DNA of 64,000 nucleotides from positions 620,001 through 684,000 of the forward strand of contig JACJYV010000006.1 of NCBI GenBank assembly GCA_020635905.1. The letters run 5' to 3'. The DNA comes from Bacteroidia bacterium. GTDB lineage: Bacteria > Bacteroidota > Bacteroidia > J057 > JADKCL01. Positions 26,629-35,278 of the stretch are shown here, piece by piece; the first letter of the stretch is position 1; every line of letters begins with the position of its first letter. The translations under genes were made by a program, and so were the position numbers. Under the pieces are notes generated by a model. That model was not told where the DNA came from and did no database searches. It saw nothing but the letters and a program-made list of their open reading frames with translations.

Positions 26629-27030
26629 ATGGATTGGACTGTAACAGTTGGTAGAAGAAAAACCTCCGTAGCGAGGGTTTTTATCCGCGCCGCCGCCAAA
26701 GCTGGTGCCGGGTCCTTCGAAATCAACCACCGGGAATTTGAAGATTACTTTCCCGTATCTCTGCTTCGACTCAAAACCCTTGAACCTTTTGAAGTTCTGG
26801 ATAAAGCCATCCAGGATTTTGACGTGAAGGTCAATGTAAACGGAGGTGGCATCACCGGACAGGCTGAAGCCATTCGCATGGGATTTGCCCGCGCATTTGT
26901 GGAAATGGACGCTGAAAACCGTTCACCCCTCAAAGCTGAAGGCCTCCTCACCCGCGATCCCCGTATGGTTGAAAGGAAGAAATACGGTAAACCCAAAGCC
27001 CGCAAGAGCTTTCAGTTCTCTAAGCGTTAA
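26629..27030 (+). CDS. rpsI: Small ribosomal subunit protein uS9
   Basis: 133 residues of a typical uS9: VGRRKTSVARVFIR at the start, DVKVNVNGGGITGQAEAIRMG in the centre, and the basic tail RKKYGKPKARKSFQFSKR whose end reaches the P-site tRNA in the 30S head. It sits 8 bp after rplM, the near-universal partner, and 17 bp before rpsB. Confidence 0.97.
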   Translation: MDWTVTVGRRKTSVARVFIRAAAKAGAGSFEINHREFEDYFPVSLLRLKTLEPFEVLDKAIQDFDVKVNVNGGGITGQAEAIRMGFARAFVEMDAENRSPLKAEGLLTRDPRMVERKKYGKPKARKSFQFSKR

Positions 27031-27047
27031 TCAGGAATTTAAGGAAC

Positions 27048-27824
27048 ATGGCAGATTCAAAACTGAAAATTACCTACGAAGATTTGCTGGAAGCCGGCGT
27101 GCACTTCGGACACCTTACCCGCAAGTGGCACCCAGAAATGGCTCCATATATTTTCATGGAACGCAATGGGATCCACATCATCGATCTCAACAAAACTCTC
27201 AAAATGTTGGACGAAGCCGTGAAAGTTGCCCGTCAGCTTTCCGGATCAGGACGCAAGATTCTCTTTGTAGCCACCAAAAAGCAGGCTAAAGATCTTGTGG
27301 CTGCTGAAGCCAATAAAGTAAACATGCCTTACGTAACTGAACGCTGGCTGGGTGGAATGCTCACCAACTTCGCCACCGTACGTAAAAGCATCAAAAAAAT
27401 GACCAACATCGAGAAGATGGAGTCAGATGGCACCTTCGCCACCCTTTCCAAAAAAGAACGTCTCATGCTGACCCGTGAGAAAACCAAACTGGAAAGACTG
27501 CTGAATGGTATTTCCCAGCTGAATCGTCTTCCTTCTGCTCTGTTCATTGTTGACATCAAAAAAGAACACATCGCAGTTGCTGAAGCCCGCAAGCTCAACA
27601 TCCCTACCATTGGTATGGTTGACACCAACAGCGATCCCAACAAAGTTGACTTCCCCATTCCCGCCAACGACGACGCCGCAAAATCCATTCAACTGGTTAT
27701 TGGCGCCATCACGGACGCGATCAAGGACGGTCTGGAAGAGCGCAAGAAAAAGCGTGAAGACGACCGGGTGAAAACCGAAGCCAATAAGCAAAAGCAGGAA
27801 GAAGAAACGGAAGTGGCAAACTGA
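27048..27824 (+). CDS. rpsB: Small ribosomal subunit protein uS2
   Basis: 258 residues. Family motifs: AGVHFGHLTRKWHPEMAPYIF, GIHIIDLNKTL, ILFVATKKQA, ERWLGGMLTNFATV, PSALFIVDIKKEHIAVAEARKL and the later IPTIGMVDTNSDPNKVDFPIPAND. The tail after residue 230 is charged and variable (KKKREDDRVKTEANKQK), as in other Bacteroidota. The usual next gene, tsf (elongation factor Ts), is absent: a terminator follows at once, then hisS with its own promoter. Confidence 0.97.
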   Translation: MADSKLKITYEDLLEAGVHFGHLTRKWHPEMAPYIFMERNGIHIIDLNKTLKMLDEAVKVARQLSGSGRKILFVATKKQAKDLVAAEANKVNMPYVTERWLGGMLTNFATVRKSIKKMTNIEKMESDGTFATLSKKERLMLTREKTKLERLLNGISQLNRLPSALFIVDIKKEHIAVAEARKLNIPTIGMVDTNSDPNKVDFPIPANDDAAKSIQLVIGAITDAIKDGLEERKKKREDDRVKTEANKQKQEEETEVAN

Positions 27825-27848
27825 TTTCCGGCTTCTTTGCAGAATATC

Positions 27849-27876
27849 AAAAGCGGGCTCCATGGAGTCCGCTTTT
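27849..27876 (+). terminator. Intrinsic terminator of rplM-rpsI-rpsB
   Basis: Stem AAAAGCGGGCTC / GAGTCCGCTTTT (one G-T pair), loop CATG, followed by more T residues, 24 bp after the rpsB stop codon. Confidence 0.85.
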
Positions 27877-27899
27877 TGTTTATCCACCCCAATCAAATC

Positions 27900-27929
27900 T
27901 TGTCTCTCTCCCCAAAAACCTTAAATTTG
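27900..27929 (+). promoter_or_regulatory. Bacteroidota promoter of hisS (TTG-N19-TAAATTTG)
   Basis: TTG at 27900-27902 and the perfect -7 box TAAATTTG at 27922-27929 are separated by 19 bases, the consensus spacing for the primary sigma factor of Bacteroidota. The hisS ATG is 10 bp further on. It is the best promoter match in the window. Confidence 0.7.
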
Positions 27930-27939
27930 TCCGCAAATT

Positions 27940-29310
27940 ATGGCAAAAATTGAAGCATCCATCCCCAAAGGCACCCGCGACTTCGCTCCTGAAGTACTGG
28001 TCAGAAGGGAATATATTTTCGATACCATCAAGAAGGTATTCCGCAAATACGGCTACCAGCCCCTGGAAACTCCTGCGATGGAAAATCTCAACGTTCTCAC
28101 AGGCAAATACGGGGAAGAGGGCGATCGCCTGATTTTCAAAATCCTCAACAGTGGCGATTTTCTTTCCAAAGTAAAAGGTGATCTGGGCAGCCAAACTTCT
28201 GCCAGCCTCACCTCCCAGATTTCAGAAAAAGCCCTCCGTTATGACCTGACTGTGCCTTTTGCCAGGTTTGTTTCCAAATATCACAGCACCCTGCCCATGC
28301 CCTTCAAGCGCTACCAGATTCAACCAGTCTGGCGGGCAGACAATCCCCAGAACGGACGTTTCAGGGAATTTTTTCAGTGTGATGCAGACGTGGTGGGCAC
28401 AGATTCACTCATTTACGAAGCAGAACTGACCGCCCTGTATCTCGAAACCTTCCAAAAGCTGGGCATTCGTGACGCCGTGGTGCTGATCAACAACCGCAAA
28501 ATCCTGACTGGAATTGCCGAACTGATAGGCATGCCCGACAAACTGACCGAGATTTGCGTGGCCATTGACAAACTCGATAAAATCGGGGAGGATGCAGTTA
28601 AGGCTGAAATGGACCGCCGTGGAATTGAACCCGCCAAAACGGACCAGATCTTCGAAATTCTGAACTTTCAGGGTAATCGGGAAGAAAAACTGGCCTACCT
28701 CAAGACCAAATTTGAAAATTGCCCCACTGGCCTGACTGGAGTGAAGGAAATGGAGGAAGTTTTCTCCTACCTCAATTCCCTGCTTTCCAATCAGAACGGA
28801 ATTCTTTTTGATCTCTCTCTGGCCCGTGGACTGGACTATTATACAGGGACTATTTTCGAAGTGAAATGTCCTTCCGTAAAAATTGGCAGTCTGGGTGGAG
28901 GTGGCCGCTATGCCGACCTGACTGGGATTTTTGGGGTAAAAGATATGCCAGGAGTTGGAATTTCTTTTGGAGCTGACCGCATTTATCTGGTCATGGAGGA
29001 AAAAGGGCTGTTCCAGAACATCCCCCTCGAATCCACCCAGATTCTGGTGGTTAATTTCAGCGAAGCCACCACCGCCGCCAGTCTGGCGGCGCTCGCTACC
29101 CTGAGAGCGGCCAATATTGCCTCAGAAATTTATCCAACCCCGGGAAAATTGCCCCGCCAGTTCAAGTACGCGGACCGGAAAAACATTCCCTGGACCCTGA
29201 TCATTGGGGAGGATGAAATGAAATCCGGCAATTGCATGCTCAAAAACATGTCCTCAGGCGAACAATCCACCTGCAAACTCGACCACGTTATCAGAATGGT
29301 TTCTCTTTGA
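27940..29310 (+). CDS. hisS: Histidyl-tRNA synthetase
   Basis: 456 residues, class II synthetase. It begins with the conserved PKGTRDFAPE; motif 1 includes GYQPLETPAMEN; the ATP-binding motif 2 is KRYQIQPVWRADNPQNGR; and the histidine-specific HisA motif LARGLDYYTGTIFE is present, followed by GIGGGGRYA-like SLGGGGRYADL and motif 3 GVGISFGADRI. The C-terminal anticodon-binding domain occupies about 360-456. It has its own promoter (27900-27929) and is followed after 10 bp by hutH, with no terminator between them. Confidence 0.97.
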   Translation: MAKIEASIPKGTRDFAPEVLVRREYIFDTIKKVFRKYGYQPLETPAMENLNVLTGKYGEEGDRLIFKILNSGDFLSKVKGDLGSQTSASLTSQISEKALRYDLTVPFARFVSKYHSTLPMPFKRYQIQPVWRADNPQNGRFREFFQCDADVVGTDSLIYEAELTALYLETFQKLGIRDAVVLINNRKILTGIAELIGMPDKLTEICVAIDKLDKIGEDAVKAEMDRRGIEPAKTDQIFEILNFQGNREEKLAYLKTKFENCPTGLTGVKEMEEVFSYLNSLLSNQNGILFDLSLARGLDYYTGTIFEVKCPSVKIGSLGGGGRYADLTGIFGVKDMPGVGISFGADRIYLVMEEKGLFQNIPLESTQILVVNFSEATTAASLAALATLRAANIASEIYPTPGKLPRQFKYADRKNIPWTLIIGEDEMKSGNCMLKNMSSGEQSTCKLDHVIRMVSL

Positions 29311-29320
29311 TCCCAACGCT

Positions 29321-30817
29321 ATGGCAGATTCCCATTTTCAGGTAAATGACGCCCCCCTCACCCTGGAGATGGTTGGGGCGCTGATCGACAACCCGCACCG
29401 TCGCATTGCACTTTCACCCTCTGCGGTCAGTTCGGTCACCCGCTGCCGGGAATTTCTCGACGAATACCTGAATGACGCTGAAGCGCCTGTTTACGGGATC
29501 AATACGGGATTTGGCTTCCTTTGCAATACGGAGATTCAGGCCAGCGATCTGGTTCGGCTCCAGGAAAACCTGATCCGTTCCCACGCCTGCGGCATGGGTG
29601 CTGAAGTGCCCACGCCTGTGGTCAGGCTGATGATTTTCCTGAAAATCAAATCACTTTCCTTTGGCCACTCGGGCATCAGTCTGGAAGTGGCTGAACGACT
29701 GGTTACCTTTTATAATGAGCAGGTGGTTCCCGTGGTTTACACCCAGGGCTCCCTGGGCGCAAGCGGGGATCTGGCTCCTTTGGCCCATTTGAGCCTGCCT
29801 TTGCTGGGCGAAGGCGAGGTGTATTTGAAGGGTGAACGCATGCCGGCCGCGCGGGCGCTTGAAATTCTGGGGCTGGAGCCCCTTCAATTGCGCTCCAAAG
29901 AGGGATTGGCCCTGCTGAATGGCACACAGTTCATGCTGGCATACGGCATCTGGATTTTGCATACTGGATTTCGTCTGGGACGCTGGGCCAATGCCCTGGC
30001 GGCCATGAGCCTGGACGCTTTTGACGGATTGACTTCTCCTTTTGATCCTTCGCTCCATGCGATCAGGGCCCATCAGGGGCAGGTAAATTGTGCCAGCGAG
30101 GTGCGTGAATTCCTGCAGGGATCGGCCATTGCAGGGCAAAAGAAAAAATATGTGCAGGATCCGTACTGCTTTCGCTGTGTGCCCCAGGTACACGGAGCAA
30201 GTTTTGATGTGCTGGATTATGCGGCCATGGTTTTTTCAAGGGAAATGAATTCTGTTTCTGACAACCCGAATATTTTTCCGGCTGAAGGTCGCATTCTTTC
30301 AGGTGGGAATTTTCATGGCCAGCCTCTGGCTTTGGCTCTTGACTTTTTGGCCATTGCCCTGGCCGAACTGGGCTCTATCTCAGAAAGACGGGTCTTTCAG
30401 TTGCTGTCTGGCAGCCGTGGGCTGCCGCTTTTCCTGACCCCTGAGCCAGGTCTCAATTCGGGTTTGATGATTGCTCAGTACACGGCCGCTTCCATTGCCA
30501 GCCGCAATAAGCAGCATTGCACCCCGGCCTCTATCGACACTATTCCCTCCTCTAACGGGCAGGAAGATCATGTTTCCATGGGAGCCAATGCTGCGGTGAA
30601 AGGTTATGAAGTGATCTTGAATCTGCAATCCCTGCTGGGAATAGAATTGCTGGCGGCCTCTCAGGCTTTGAAATTTCGGGAGCCACTGCAAACGAGTCCC
30701 CGTTTGCAGGAGGTGCTGGATGAATTCCGCCAGGAAGTGCCCTTTATCCAGCATGATATCATTATGCAGCCTGCCATGCAGGCGGCGGCGGCCTTTTTGA
30801 ACCGTCCATTTGCCTGA
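29321..30817 (+). CDS. hutH: Histidine ammonia-lyase
   Basis: 498 residues; converts L-histidine to urocanate and ammonia, the first step of histidine use. The Ala-Ser-Gly triad that forms the MIO prosthetic group is in GSLGASGDLAPLAHLSLP. Other family motifs are YGINTGFGFL, NLIRSHACGMG, ALLNGTQFMLA, SVSDNPNIF, GGNFHGQP and SSNGQEDHVSMG. No other hut genes (hutU, hutI, hutG) are in the window. Its coupling to hisS (10 bp, no terminator) is noteworthy because both use histidine. A related tyrosine ammonia-lyase activity is possible but the motifs favour histidine. Confidence 0.93.
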   Translation: MADSHFQVNDAPLTLEMVGALIDNPHRRIALSPSAVSSVTRCREFLDEYLNDAEAPVYGINTGFGFLCNTEIQASDLVRLQENLIRSHACGMGAEVPTPVVRLMIFLKIKSLSFGHSGISLEVAERLVTFYNEQVVPVVYTQGSLGASGDLAPLAHLSLPLLGEGEVYLKGERMPAARALEILGLEPLQLRSKEGLALLNGTQFMLAYGIWILHTGFRLGRWANALAAMSLDAFDGLTSPFDPSLHAIRAHQGQVNCASEVREFLQGSAIAGQKKKYVQDPYCFRCVPQVHGASFDVLDYAAMVFSREMNSVSDNPNIFPAEGRILSGGNFHGQPLALALDFLAIALAELGSISERRVFQLLSGSRGLPLFLTPEPGLNSGLMIAQYTAASIASRNKQHCTPASIDTIPSSNGQEDHVSMGANAAVKGYEVILNLQSLLGIELLAASQALKFREPLQTSPRLQEVLDEFRQEVPFIQHDIIMQPAMQAAAAFLNRPFA

Positions 30818-30947
30818 TCCGCCATTCCCCGTTTCATCCCAACCCGCCAAACCAACCATTGATCCATTCAAATTTACCATTCAGTCATTTATTATCGGCT
30901 GAGGGAAGATTGGTTGTATCTTAGTATTGTAAAAGCAAGAGCAAGGG

Positions 30948-30991
30948 TTAGGGTGACTCCCACATGTTGGTTGAGTCCCCTAATTTTTTTT
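30948..30991 (+). terminator. Terminator downstream of hisS-hutH
   Basis: TTAGGG (30948-30953), a bulged T, and GACTC (30955-30959) pair with GAGTC (30973-30977) and CCCTAA (30978-30983); a run of eight T follows. An inner CCA/TGG pair shortens the loop. It is 131 bp after hutH. The preceding stretch (30850-30895) shows CATT at roughly 7-base steps, too irregular to call an array. Confidence 0.75.
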
Positions 30992-31039
30992 GCCCCAAAT
31001 TTTCCCCATTCCAACTCATCCTGAAATTTTTCCCGATTG

Positions 31040-31077
31040 ATCACCTTATATAACCATTGAACAATCAATGAGGTGAT
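31040..31077. promoter_or_regulatory. Nested inverted repeat ATCACCT...AGGTGAT
   Basis: Outer arms ATCACCT (31040-31046) and AGGTGAT (31071-31077) enclose inner arms CATTG and CAATG around a 6-base centre. The right arm runs straight into a TTTG (31077-31080) that would be the -33 element of the promoter below. This fits an operator or activator site for the adhesin gene at 31193. Confidence 0.5.
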
Positions 31078-31110
31078 TTGAGAGAAATTTTTAGTAATTT
31101 CATAACTTTC
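31077..31110 (+). promoter_or_regulatory. Probable promoter of the choice-of-anchor L adhesin gene
   Basis: TTTG at 31077-31080 and TAACTTTC (31103-31110, one mismatch to TAnnTTTG) are separated by 22 bases, slightly longer than the usual 19-21. The gene starts 82 bp downstream. Confidence 0.4.
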
Positions 31111-31192
31111 GAAAAGTGCATGATAGCCAAACCCTCTAAAGGAAATAATCAGGTACTGAATCAGACTTCAATGACTCGCCAAGGATTTTAAT

Positions 31193-34093
31193 ATGACAAT
31201 AAAAAATTCAATCAAATTCTGCTCCATTGTCGCATTTTTTACAATTCTTTTTTCCATTCCTGGTCTTCAGGCCCAGTTAACCGTGACCGGAGGTCTCACT
31301 CCCAATCAATTGGCGAGTTACCTCACCGGCCCCGGGGTTACCATCTCCAACGTGACCATGACCTGCCCCGGCGGAGCTTCAGGAACTTTTAATGGTACGG
31401 CCTCCAACGTGGGCATTGGATCAGGGGTATTGCTGACCTCGGGTGCGATCAATAATGCGCCAGGTCCCAATAACACCAACAGTTCCACCACCAGCAATAA
31501 CGCCAACGGCGACCCTTTGCTGAACAGTCTGGCTCAGGCTACCACCCACGATGCCTGCGCACTTGAATTTGACCTGGTTGCCTCCTGCGATACCATTCAG
31601 ATTGCTTATGTATTTGGTTCTGAGGAATATCCTGAATTCGTAAACGGAGGTTTCAACGACGCCTTCGGCTTTTTTGTGACCGGCCCCAATCCCGGAGGAG
31701 GAAATTACACGAATTTCAACATTGCCCGCATTCCCGGCACCACCACTCCTGTAACCATCGACAACGTAAACCGTGGCAACTACCAGTGCCCCGGCCCTCC
31801 TTCAGGATGTGTGAATTGTACCTACTATGTAGATAATTGTGGCGGCGCGACCGTACAATACGATGGCTTCACCACTCCCCTGCTCGCCATTGCCCCTGTG
31901 GTTCCCTGTTCAACTTACCACATCAAACTGGTGGTGGCGGACGCAGGCGACTGGTCTTATGACTCTGGCGTATTCCTTGAGCAAGGTGGTATCCGTTGCT
32001 TCAGCGGACAAATCAGCATCAATACCTTCTCTTCCAATGGCTCCAATTACCTGGTTGAAGGTTGTACCAATGGTGCCTTTACCATTGTTCGTTCTGGCGA
32101 CCTGAGCTTCCCCCTCACATTGCACTATTCTGTGGGAGGTACTGCAACCCAGGGTACTGACTATGCCGGCATTGGTACTTCCATTACCTTTGGCATAGGG
32201 GTTGACTCGGTGGCAATTCCCATTAATCCAACCCAGGACGCTCTGAATGAAGGCATTGAGAGCATTTACATCATTATCAATGACACGGTGTGCAGCTATA
32301 TTTTCTCAGATACAGCCGTCATTCTGATCTCTGATATGCCCAATGCCCAATTTATCCAAACCACCGTTTGCCAGGGCTCGCCCACAACCTTTACGGACCA
32401 ATCCACCTTCCCGCCCGGGCCCATTACTGCCTGGACCTGGGACTTTGGAGATGGCGGAACGGCCAGCACAGCCAATCCCCAGCATACCTATACCTCAGCC
32501 GGCACCTATACTGCCACCCTGACCGTTAACACCATTGACGGATGTACGGATTCTTATTCGAATACCGTTACGGTCAATCCATTGCCCACTTCCAGTTTCA
32601 CCTATTCAGGAGTTTGTTTTGGGCATCCCACCCTATTTACTGACAACAGCAGCATTTCCTCGGGAACCATTACTGCCTGGGATTGGGATTTTGGAGATGC
32701 CAACACCTCCACTCAGCAAAATCCAAGCTACATTTATTCTGCCCCGGGTACTTACAGCGTGACTCTGACCACCACCAGTGGAAATGGCTGTAACAACAGC
32801 TTTACCCAGTCAATTACCATCAATCCATCGCCCCAGCCTGACTACGACGCCCTGCCTGTCTGCCTGAACGAAGTCACCAACTTCATCAACACCACCACGG
32901 TACCTGGCGGTTTCGTGGCAGGTTCTTTCTGGAACTTTGACGACGGCAGCACCAGCGTGATTGAAAGCCCAACCCATACTTACGCGGCACCCGGCACCTA
33001 TAATGTGACCCTGGTGGTTACCACGGGCGACGGCTGTATCGACAGTACCACCAAAGCAGTTGTGGTTCACCCACTTCCTGTGGTGAACTTTACCAGCACA
33101 GTCACCTGCTTCTTCGACACCACTCAGTTTACTGACCTCACCACGATCCTCACGGGCAACATTTCGTCCTACAGCTGGGATTTTGGGGATGGTTCCACTT
33201 CCACCCAGCACAATCCCAGTCACGTATATCTGGAGCCTGGCTTCTTCAATGTGACTTTGATCGCCACTTCAGATAAGGGTTGTGTGAGCGAACTGACCAA
33301 ACCAGCCGAGGTTACGCCTCCTCCTTATACGCCTATCGTTGAGAATGATACGGTTTGTAACGGATATGCCCCCACGCTTTCTGTGGATGCTCCCAACAGT
33401 GTTACCATTTTCTGGTACTACACTCCCGATGGTGGCAGCCCCTTCCATGTGGGCAAAGATCTGCACATGCAACCCATTGACCGTGACTTCACCTACTGGG
33501 TGGAGGCCATTGACGCCAACGGTTGCCGCAGCCCGCTCATTCCAATTCATGCTGAAGCCAACGGACCGCCGAGCGGAGGTATGATGGCCAGCGCCTACCA
33601 AACGGAAATCCCCAATGCAATCGTGGAATTCTGGCTCAACGACCCGATTCGTCCCATTGAGTTTTACAACTGGGATTTTGGAGACGGAACCACTTCCCAA
33701 TCGCCCACTCCTGTGCATCAGTACTCAGCGCCGGGCACCTACGAAGTCGTACTGCACATGATCGATTTCCGCGGTTGCGAAAGCACCATGTACCTCACAG
33801 TGGAGGTGGATGAGCGCATCAGGCTGTATGTGCCGACTGGCTTTACCCCCAATAACGACAATGACAATGACTATTTCTCCATTCAGCATCGTTTGCTGAC
33901 CAGCATTCAGCTGTCAGTATTTGATCGCTGGGGTAAACTGGTGTACCAAACCTATGACCTCAACTTCAAATGGGATGGTAAAGACTCCAAAAATCAGGAT
34001 CTTCCTGAGGGAGTTTACATGTACGTCATTGAAGCGAATGCCTATAACGGGGCGCCCATTACCAAATCCGGGTCCGTGACCATCATCCGCTAA
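31193..34093 (+). CDS. Secreted adhesin: choice-of-anchor L domain, Calx-beta-like, PKD repeats, T9SS type B sorting domain
   Basis: 966 residues. Signal peptide 1-27 (ending GLQAQ). Residues of about 30-260 match the choice-of-anchor L domain (GVTISNVTMTCPGG, GSGVLLTSG, FVFGSEEYPEF-like YVFGSEEYPEFV, NDAFGFFVTGPN). A Calx-beta/SprB-like stretch follows (YSVGGTATQGTDYAGI). Then there are five or so PKD modules, each with WDFGDG or WDWDFGDA. The C-terminus is a T9SS type B domain (VPTGFTPNNDNDNDYF, VFDRWGKLVY, LPEGVYMYVIE). It is predicted to be exported by T9SS as a surface or extracellular protein. A strong terminator follows. Confidence 0.93.
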   Translation: MTIKNSIKFCSIVAFFTILFSIPGLQAQLTVTGGLTPNQLASYLTGPGVTISNVTMTCPGGASGTFNGTASNVGIGSGVLLTSGAINNAPGPNNTNSSTTSNNANGDPLLNSLAQATTHDACALEFDLVASCDTIQIAYVFGSEEYPEFVNGGFNDAFGFFVTGPNPGGGNYTNFNIARIPGTTTPVTIDNVNRGNYQCPGPPSGCVNCTYYVDNCGGATVQYDGFTTPLLAIAPVVPCSTYHIKLVVADAGDWSYDSGVFLEQGGIRCFSGQISINTFSSNGSNYLVEGCTNGAFTIVRSGDLSFPLTLHYSVGGTATQGTDYAGIGTSITFGIGVDSVAIPINPTQDALNEGIESIYIIINDTVCSYIFSDTAVILISDMPNAQFIQTTVCQGSPTTFTDQSTFPPGPITAWTWDFGDGGTASTANPQHTYTSAGTYTATLTVNTIDGCTDSYSNTVTVNPLPTSSFTYSGVCFGHPTLFTDNSSISSGTITAWDWDFGDANTSTQQNPSYIYSAPGTYSVTLTTTSGNGCNNSFTQSITINPSPQPDYDALPVCLNEVTNFINTTTVPGGFVAGSFWNFDDGSTSVIESPTHTYAAPGTYNVTLVVTTGDGCIDSTTKAVVVHPLPVVNFTSTVTCFFDTTQFTDLTTILTGNISSYSWDFGDGSTSTQHNPSHVYLEPGFFNVTLIATSDKGCVSELTKPAEVTPPPYTPIVENDTVCNGYAPTLSVDAPNSVTIFWYYTPDGGSPFHVGKDLHMQPIDRDFTYWVEAIDANGCRSPLIPIHAEANGPPSGGMMASAYQTEIPNAIVEFWLNDPIRPIEFYNWDFGDGTTSQSPTPVHQYSAPGTYEVVLHMIDFRGCESTMYLTVEVDERIRLYVPTGFTPNNDNDNDYFSIQHRLLTSIQLSVFDRWGKLVYQTYDLNFKWDGKDSKNQDLPEGVYMYVIEANAYNGAPITKSGSVTIIR

Positions 34094-34110
34094 GCAATCG
34101 AAATAATTTA

Positions 34111-34136
34111 AAAAGGGGCTTCGGCCCCTTTTTTAT
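34111..34136 (+). terminator. Strong intrinsic terminator
   Basis: GGGGC-TTCG-GCCCC tetraloop hairpin (34115-34128) flanked by AAAA and six T, 20 bp after the adhesin stop codon. Confidence 0.92.
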
Positions 34137-34214
34137 TGACCTGAATTTTGCAGAAATTCGTCGGGATGGAATGGCTTTTGGTCTAATTAAAAATCAATTC
34201 CTGGCCTGAAAACG

Positions 34215-34222
34215 TATTTTTG
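34215..34222 (+). promoter_or_regulatory. Bacteroidota -7 box TATTTTTG
   Basis: A perfect TAnnTTTG, 29 bp before the small lipoprotein gene at 34252. No TTG at the expected -33 spacing, so the call rests on the -7 box alone. Confidence 0.45.
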
Positions 34223-34251
34223 ACCGGTTTTAAATCCATTAGAAAAACCCT

Positions 34252-34473
34252 ATGAAAAAAATCTTGCCGTCAGCCCTGACCCTTCTGCTCGCTTTGGCAA
34301 TGTTTTCCTGTGGAGGCGAAGACAAAGCCGCCCAGGCCAAACAAGAAAAGGAAATTGCCACCCTGGACTCTCTCAGCAGAGAGGCAGATGCCTCCATTGA
34401 AAATGTAGAATCCAGCCGCAAGGAAGCTGATGCTGCCATGGATGATCTGATGAAGGAATTTGAAACCAAATAA
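34252..34473 (+). CDS. Small lipoprotein with a coiled-coil-like helix
   Basis: 73 residues. Lipoprotein signal with lipobox MFSC (Cys near residue 20), then a single long charged helix (EDKAAQAKQEKEIATLDSL and on) that looks like a short coiled coil, comparable in size to Lpp-type or Bacteroidota small lipoproteins. No family recognised. It is 12 bp upstream of the charged secreted protein gene, so they form an operon; a structural role in the periplasm is plausible but not shown. Confidence 0.7.
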   Translation: MKKILPSALTLLLALAMFSCGGEDKAAQAKQEKEIATLDSLSREADASIENVESSRKEADAAMDDLMKEFETK

Positions 34474-34485
34474 TAAGCCACAATC

Positions 34486-35229
34486 ATGAAAAATATAATT
34501 CAATTCGCTGGAATCACAGCTTTGGCCCTCATGTTGATGGCACTTCCCACCCAGAGCCAGGCCCAGGGAAAAGGTAAAGACAAGGACAAAGGAGGCTGGT
34601 CTGAATCCCCCAAAAACAAGGAAGCCAAAGGCAAGGAAAGTAAAGACGACAAGGAGAGTAAGGATAAAAAAGGCTCCAACGACCACGAAAACCATTCAGC
34701 CAAAGGCCAGTCTGAGGCGCATGGCAACAAGGGTCAGGATAATCCCGGCAAATCTGAATCTGCCCACTCACATAAAAGTGAAGATCACGGAAGCGAATCC
34801 CACGGAGGGGTGAAGTCGGGGACTGAAACGGAAGAATCGCACGATCACGGCCATGGAAAGGGAGAGGAGCACAAGGAAGGCGAAGATCATGGTAAGGGAA
34901 ATGCTTACGGCAAGGACAAGGAAGTGGAAGGCAAGGAATTTGGACAGCAAAGAGCTGCTGAAGCCCGTTCCAATCACCAGAGTAAAATTGAAAAAGCTGA
35001 AACGGTGGTCACGGACAATGAAAAGGCTGTAACGGAATCGCGGACCAAAATCGAGGAAGTGAAAAAGCAATTCGAGGCCCAGAAAAAAGGAGGCAAATTG
35101 TCTGCAGAGGAAATCAAAAGGAAAGAAGATGCCATCAAACGTGCGGAGGACAAAGTGAATGAACTGGAGAAGACGGTGAAGTCAGAGAAGGAGAAAGTAA
35201 ACACGATCAAAAGCTCTACAGGCGGCTGA
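34486..35229 (+). CDS. Secreted, extremely charged Lys/Glu/His-rich protein with a C-terminal coiled coil
   Basis: 247 residues. Signal peptide 1-26 (SQAQG). Residues 27-160 are low-complexity, almost only K, E, D, G, S, H and N, with repeated DHG, SHDHGHGKG and KGKES strings; the histidine clusters could bind metal ions such as zinc or nickel. Residues of about 160-240 form a predicted coiled coil (KIEKAETVVTDNEKAVTES, then ERKEDAIKRAEDKVNEL-like heptads). No known family. It shares an operon with the small lipoprotein 12 bp upstream, which also has a helical charged body, and is closed by its own terminator. Confidence 0.75.
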   Translation: MKNIIQFAGITALALMLMALPTQSQAQGKGKDKDKGGWSESPKNKEAKGKESKDDKESKDKKGSNDHENHSAKGQSEAHGNKGQDNPGKSESAHSHKSEDHGSESHGGVKSGTETEESHDHGHGKGEEHKEGEDHGKGNAYGKDKEVEGKEFGQQRAAEARSNHQSKIEKAETVVTDNEKAVTESRTKIEEVKKQFEAQKKGGKLSAEEIKRKEDAIKRAEDKVNELEKTVKSEKEKVNTIKSSTGG

Positions 35230-35254
35230 AAAGATACACGCAGAATTGATGCAG

Positions 35255-35278
35255 AAACGGGCCAATGGCCCGTTTTTG
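35255..35278 (+). terminator. Intrinsic terminator
   Basis: AAACGGGCC-AAT-GGCCCGTTT followed by TTG and TT, 25 bp after the stop codon of the charged protein gene. Confidence 0.85.

Noticed and set aside
30850..30895. Another heptad array after hutH
   Set aside because: CATT steps of 8, 7, 6 and 8 bases are only roughly periodic; too weak to list.
34270..35210. Several minus-strand frames opposite the charged protein
   Set aside because: Shadows of low-complexity lysine/glutamate codons; no start context or motif.
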